DNA of 5,258 nt from an uncultured Pseudomonas sp. GTDB lineage: Bacteria > Pseudomonadota > Gammaproteobacteria > Pseudomonadales > Pseudomonadaceae. The notes under the pieces were generated by a model that saw nothing but the letters and a program-made list of their open reading frames with translations, made no database searches and was not told the DNA's origin. Each line of letters starts with the position of its first letter. The first letter of the stretch is position 1. Shown here piece by piece: positions 4,381-5,258 of this stretch. The stretch spans positions 1-5,258 of the forward strand of contig CALMID010000467.1 in the NCBI GenBank assembly GCA_937863915.1. Direction: 5' to 3'. The position numbers and the translations under genes were made by a program.

Positions 4381-5258
4381 TGGCCCGCTCACTCAACAAT
4401 CGTCTCAAGACCGCCTTTTTCAGCGCTCTGCTGGTACTGGCCGTGGCCTACCCGGTACTGGGCCTGAAACTGACCACCGTGGGCATCAAGCTGGAAGTGC
4501 ATGGCGCCAGCCCGGCCATGCTCTGGACCATCGCCGCAGCCGCCATCGGTATGTTCCTCTGGCAACTGCTGCGTGATCGTCTGGACGGGCCGCTGAGCAG
4601 TCTGCCCAGCCTCCCCGGCCTGCCCGCCTCGGCCAGCAGCTTCCTGACCCTGCCCTCGACCCAGCGCTGGATCATCCTCGGCCTGATCGTGGTCGGTCTG
4701 GCCTGGCCGTTCTTCGGCAGCCGTGGTGCGGTGGATATCGCCACGCTGATCCTGATCTACGTGATGCTCGGCCTCGGCCTGAACATCGTGGTCGGCTTCG
4801 CTGGCCTGCTCGACCTGGGATACGTCGGCTTCTACGCCGTCGGCGCCTACAGCTACGCCCTGCTCTCGCATTACTACGGCCTGGGTTTCTGGACCTGCCT
4901 GCCGATCGCCGGGGCACTGGCCGCACTGTTCGGCTTTCTCCTAGGTTTCCCCGTGCTGCGTTTGCGCGGTGACTATCTGGCCATCGTGACGCTGGGCTTC
5001 GGCGAGATCATCCGCATCCTGCTACGCAACATGACCGAGCTGACCGGCGGCCCCAACGGCATCAGCAACATCGACAAGCCAACCCTGTTCGGCCTGTCGT
5101 TCGAGCGCCGCGCCGCCGAAGGCATGCAGACCTTCCACGAATACTTTGGCATTGCCTACAACGGCATCAACAAGGTGATCTTCCTCTACCTGGTCGCTCT
5201 GCTGCTGGTGCTGCTGACCCTGTTCGTGATCAACCGCCTGCTGCGCATGCCGATCGGC
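4377..5258 (+). CDS. braE: Branched-chain amino acid ABC transporter permease BraE (LivM family), N-terminal 294 residues
   Basis: The frame is open from 4377 through the right edge with no stop, giving 294 codons of a protein that is about 417-425 residues in relatives. Residues 1-100 form the N-terminal extension typical of LivM/BraE (the DUF3382 region). It has a membrane segment at about 13-31, another at 47-66, and a proline/serine-rich linker (71-95) ending in [11 protein letters not shown]. The conserved permease core follows: [20 protein letters not shown] (110-129), [20 protein letters not shown] (131-150), [20 protein letters not shown] (190-209) and [14 protein letters not shown] [10 protein letters not shown] (222-231). 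The fragment ends at [11 protein letters not shown], just before the cytoplasmic coupling loop. BraE is the partner of BraD in the inner-membrane channel. The four-base overlap with braD suggests coupled translation. The ATPase genes braF and braG are expected next but lie outside the window. Confidence 0.96.
   Translation, partial: MMARSLNNRLKTAFFSALLVLAVAYPVLGLKLTTVGIKLEVHGASPAMLWTIAAAAIGMFLWQLLRDRLDGPLSSLPSLPGLPASASSFLTLPSTQRWIILGLIVVGLAWPFFGSRGAVDIATLILIYVMLGLGLNIVVGFAGLLDLGYVGFYAVGAYSYALLSHYYGLGFWTCLPIAGALAALFGFLLGFPVLRLRGDYLAIVTLGFGEIIRILLRNMTELTGGPNGISNIDKPTLFGLSFERRAAEGMQTFHEYFGIAYNGINKVIFLYLVALLLVLLTLFVINRLLRMPIG

Overview
The window reads as chromosomal DNA from a GC-rich gammaproteobacterium, almost certainly Pseudomonas or a close relative. 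The main reason is the operon at 2218-5258. Its three proteins match, from memory, the P. aeruginosa branched-chain amino acid transporter BraC-BraD-BraE in sequence and, for the two complete ones, in length (373 and 307 residues). The two small genes upstream are of the DUF2288 and DUF5064 families, and I know DUF5064 mainly from Pseudomonas. I see no rRNA, tRNA, CRISPR array, insertion sequence, phage gene or compositional break.

Layout. The left part (1-1908) is transcribed leftward. In transcription order it holds a DUF2288 protein (1908 to 1591), a DUF5064 protein (1494 to 1129), an NADPH-type beta-hydroxyacid dehydrogenase of the GlxR/GarR group (1065 to 178), and the first 60 codons of a hydroxypyruvate-isomerase-like TIM-barrel protein (181 to the left edge). 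The last two genes overlap by four bases (ATGA) and are probably translationally coupled. They form a plausible hydroxypyruvate / tartronate semialdehyde / glycerate module. A 309-bp divergent intergenic region (1909-2217) separates this block from the rightward bra operon.

The bra operon encodes a LIV-I type ABC importer. BraC is the periplasmic binding protein; BraD and BraE are the two membrane permeases. BraE runs off the right edge, and the ATPases BraF and BraG are expected beyond it. A strong hairpin plus T-tract sits between braC and braD. It probably lowers read-through so that the binding protein is made in excess over the membrane parts. braD and braE overlap by four bases.

No undescribed system is visible; the gene content is ordinary for Pseudomonas. 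The most interesting signals are non-coding and sit in the braC leader. They are a perfect AAnAAnAA motif (the Crc/Hfq catabolite-repression type) just upstream of the ribosome binding site, a predicted hairpin abutting it, and two short palindromes that could be operator sites. All of these are inferences from sequence alone.
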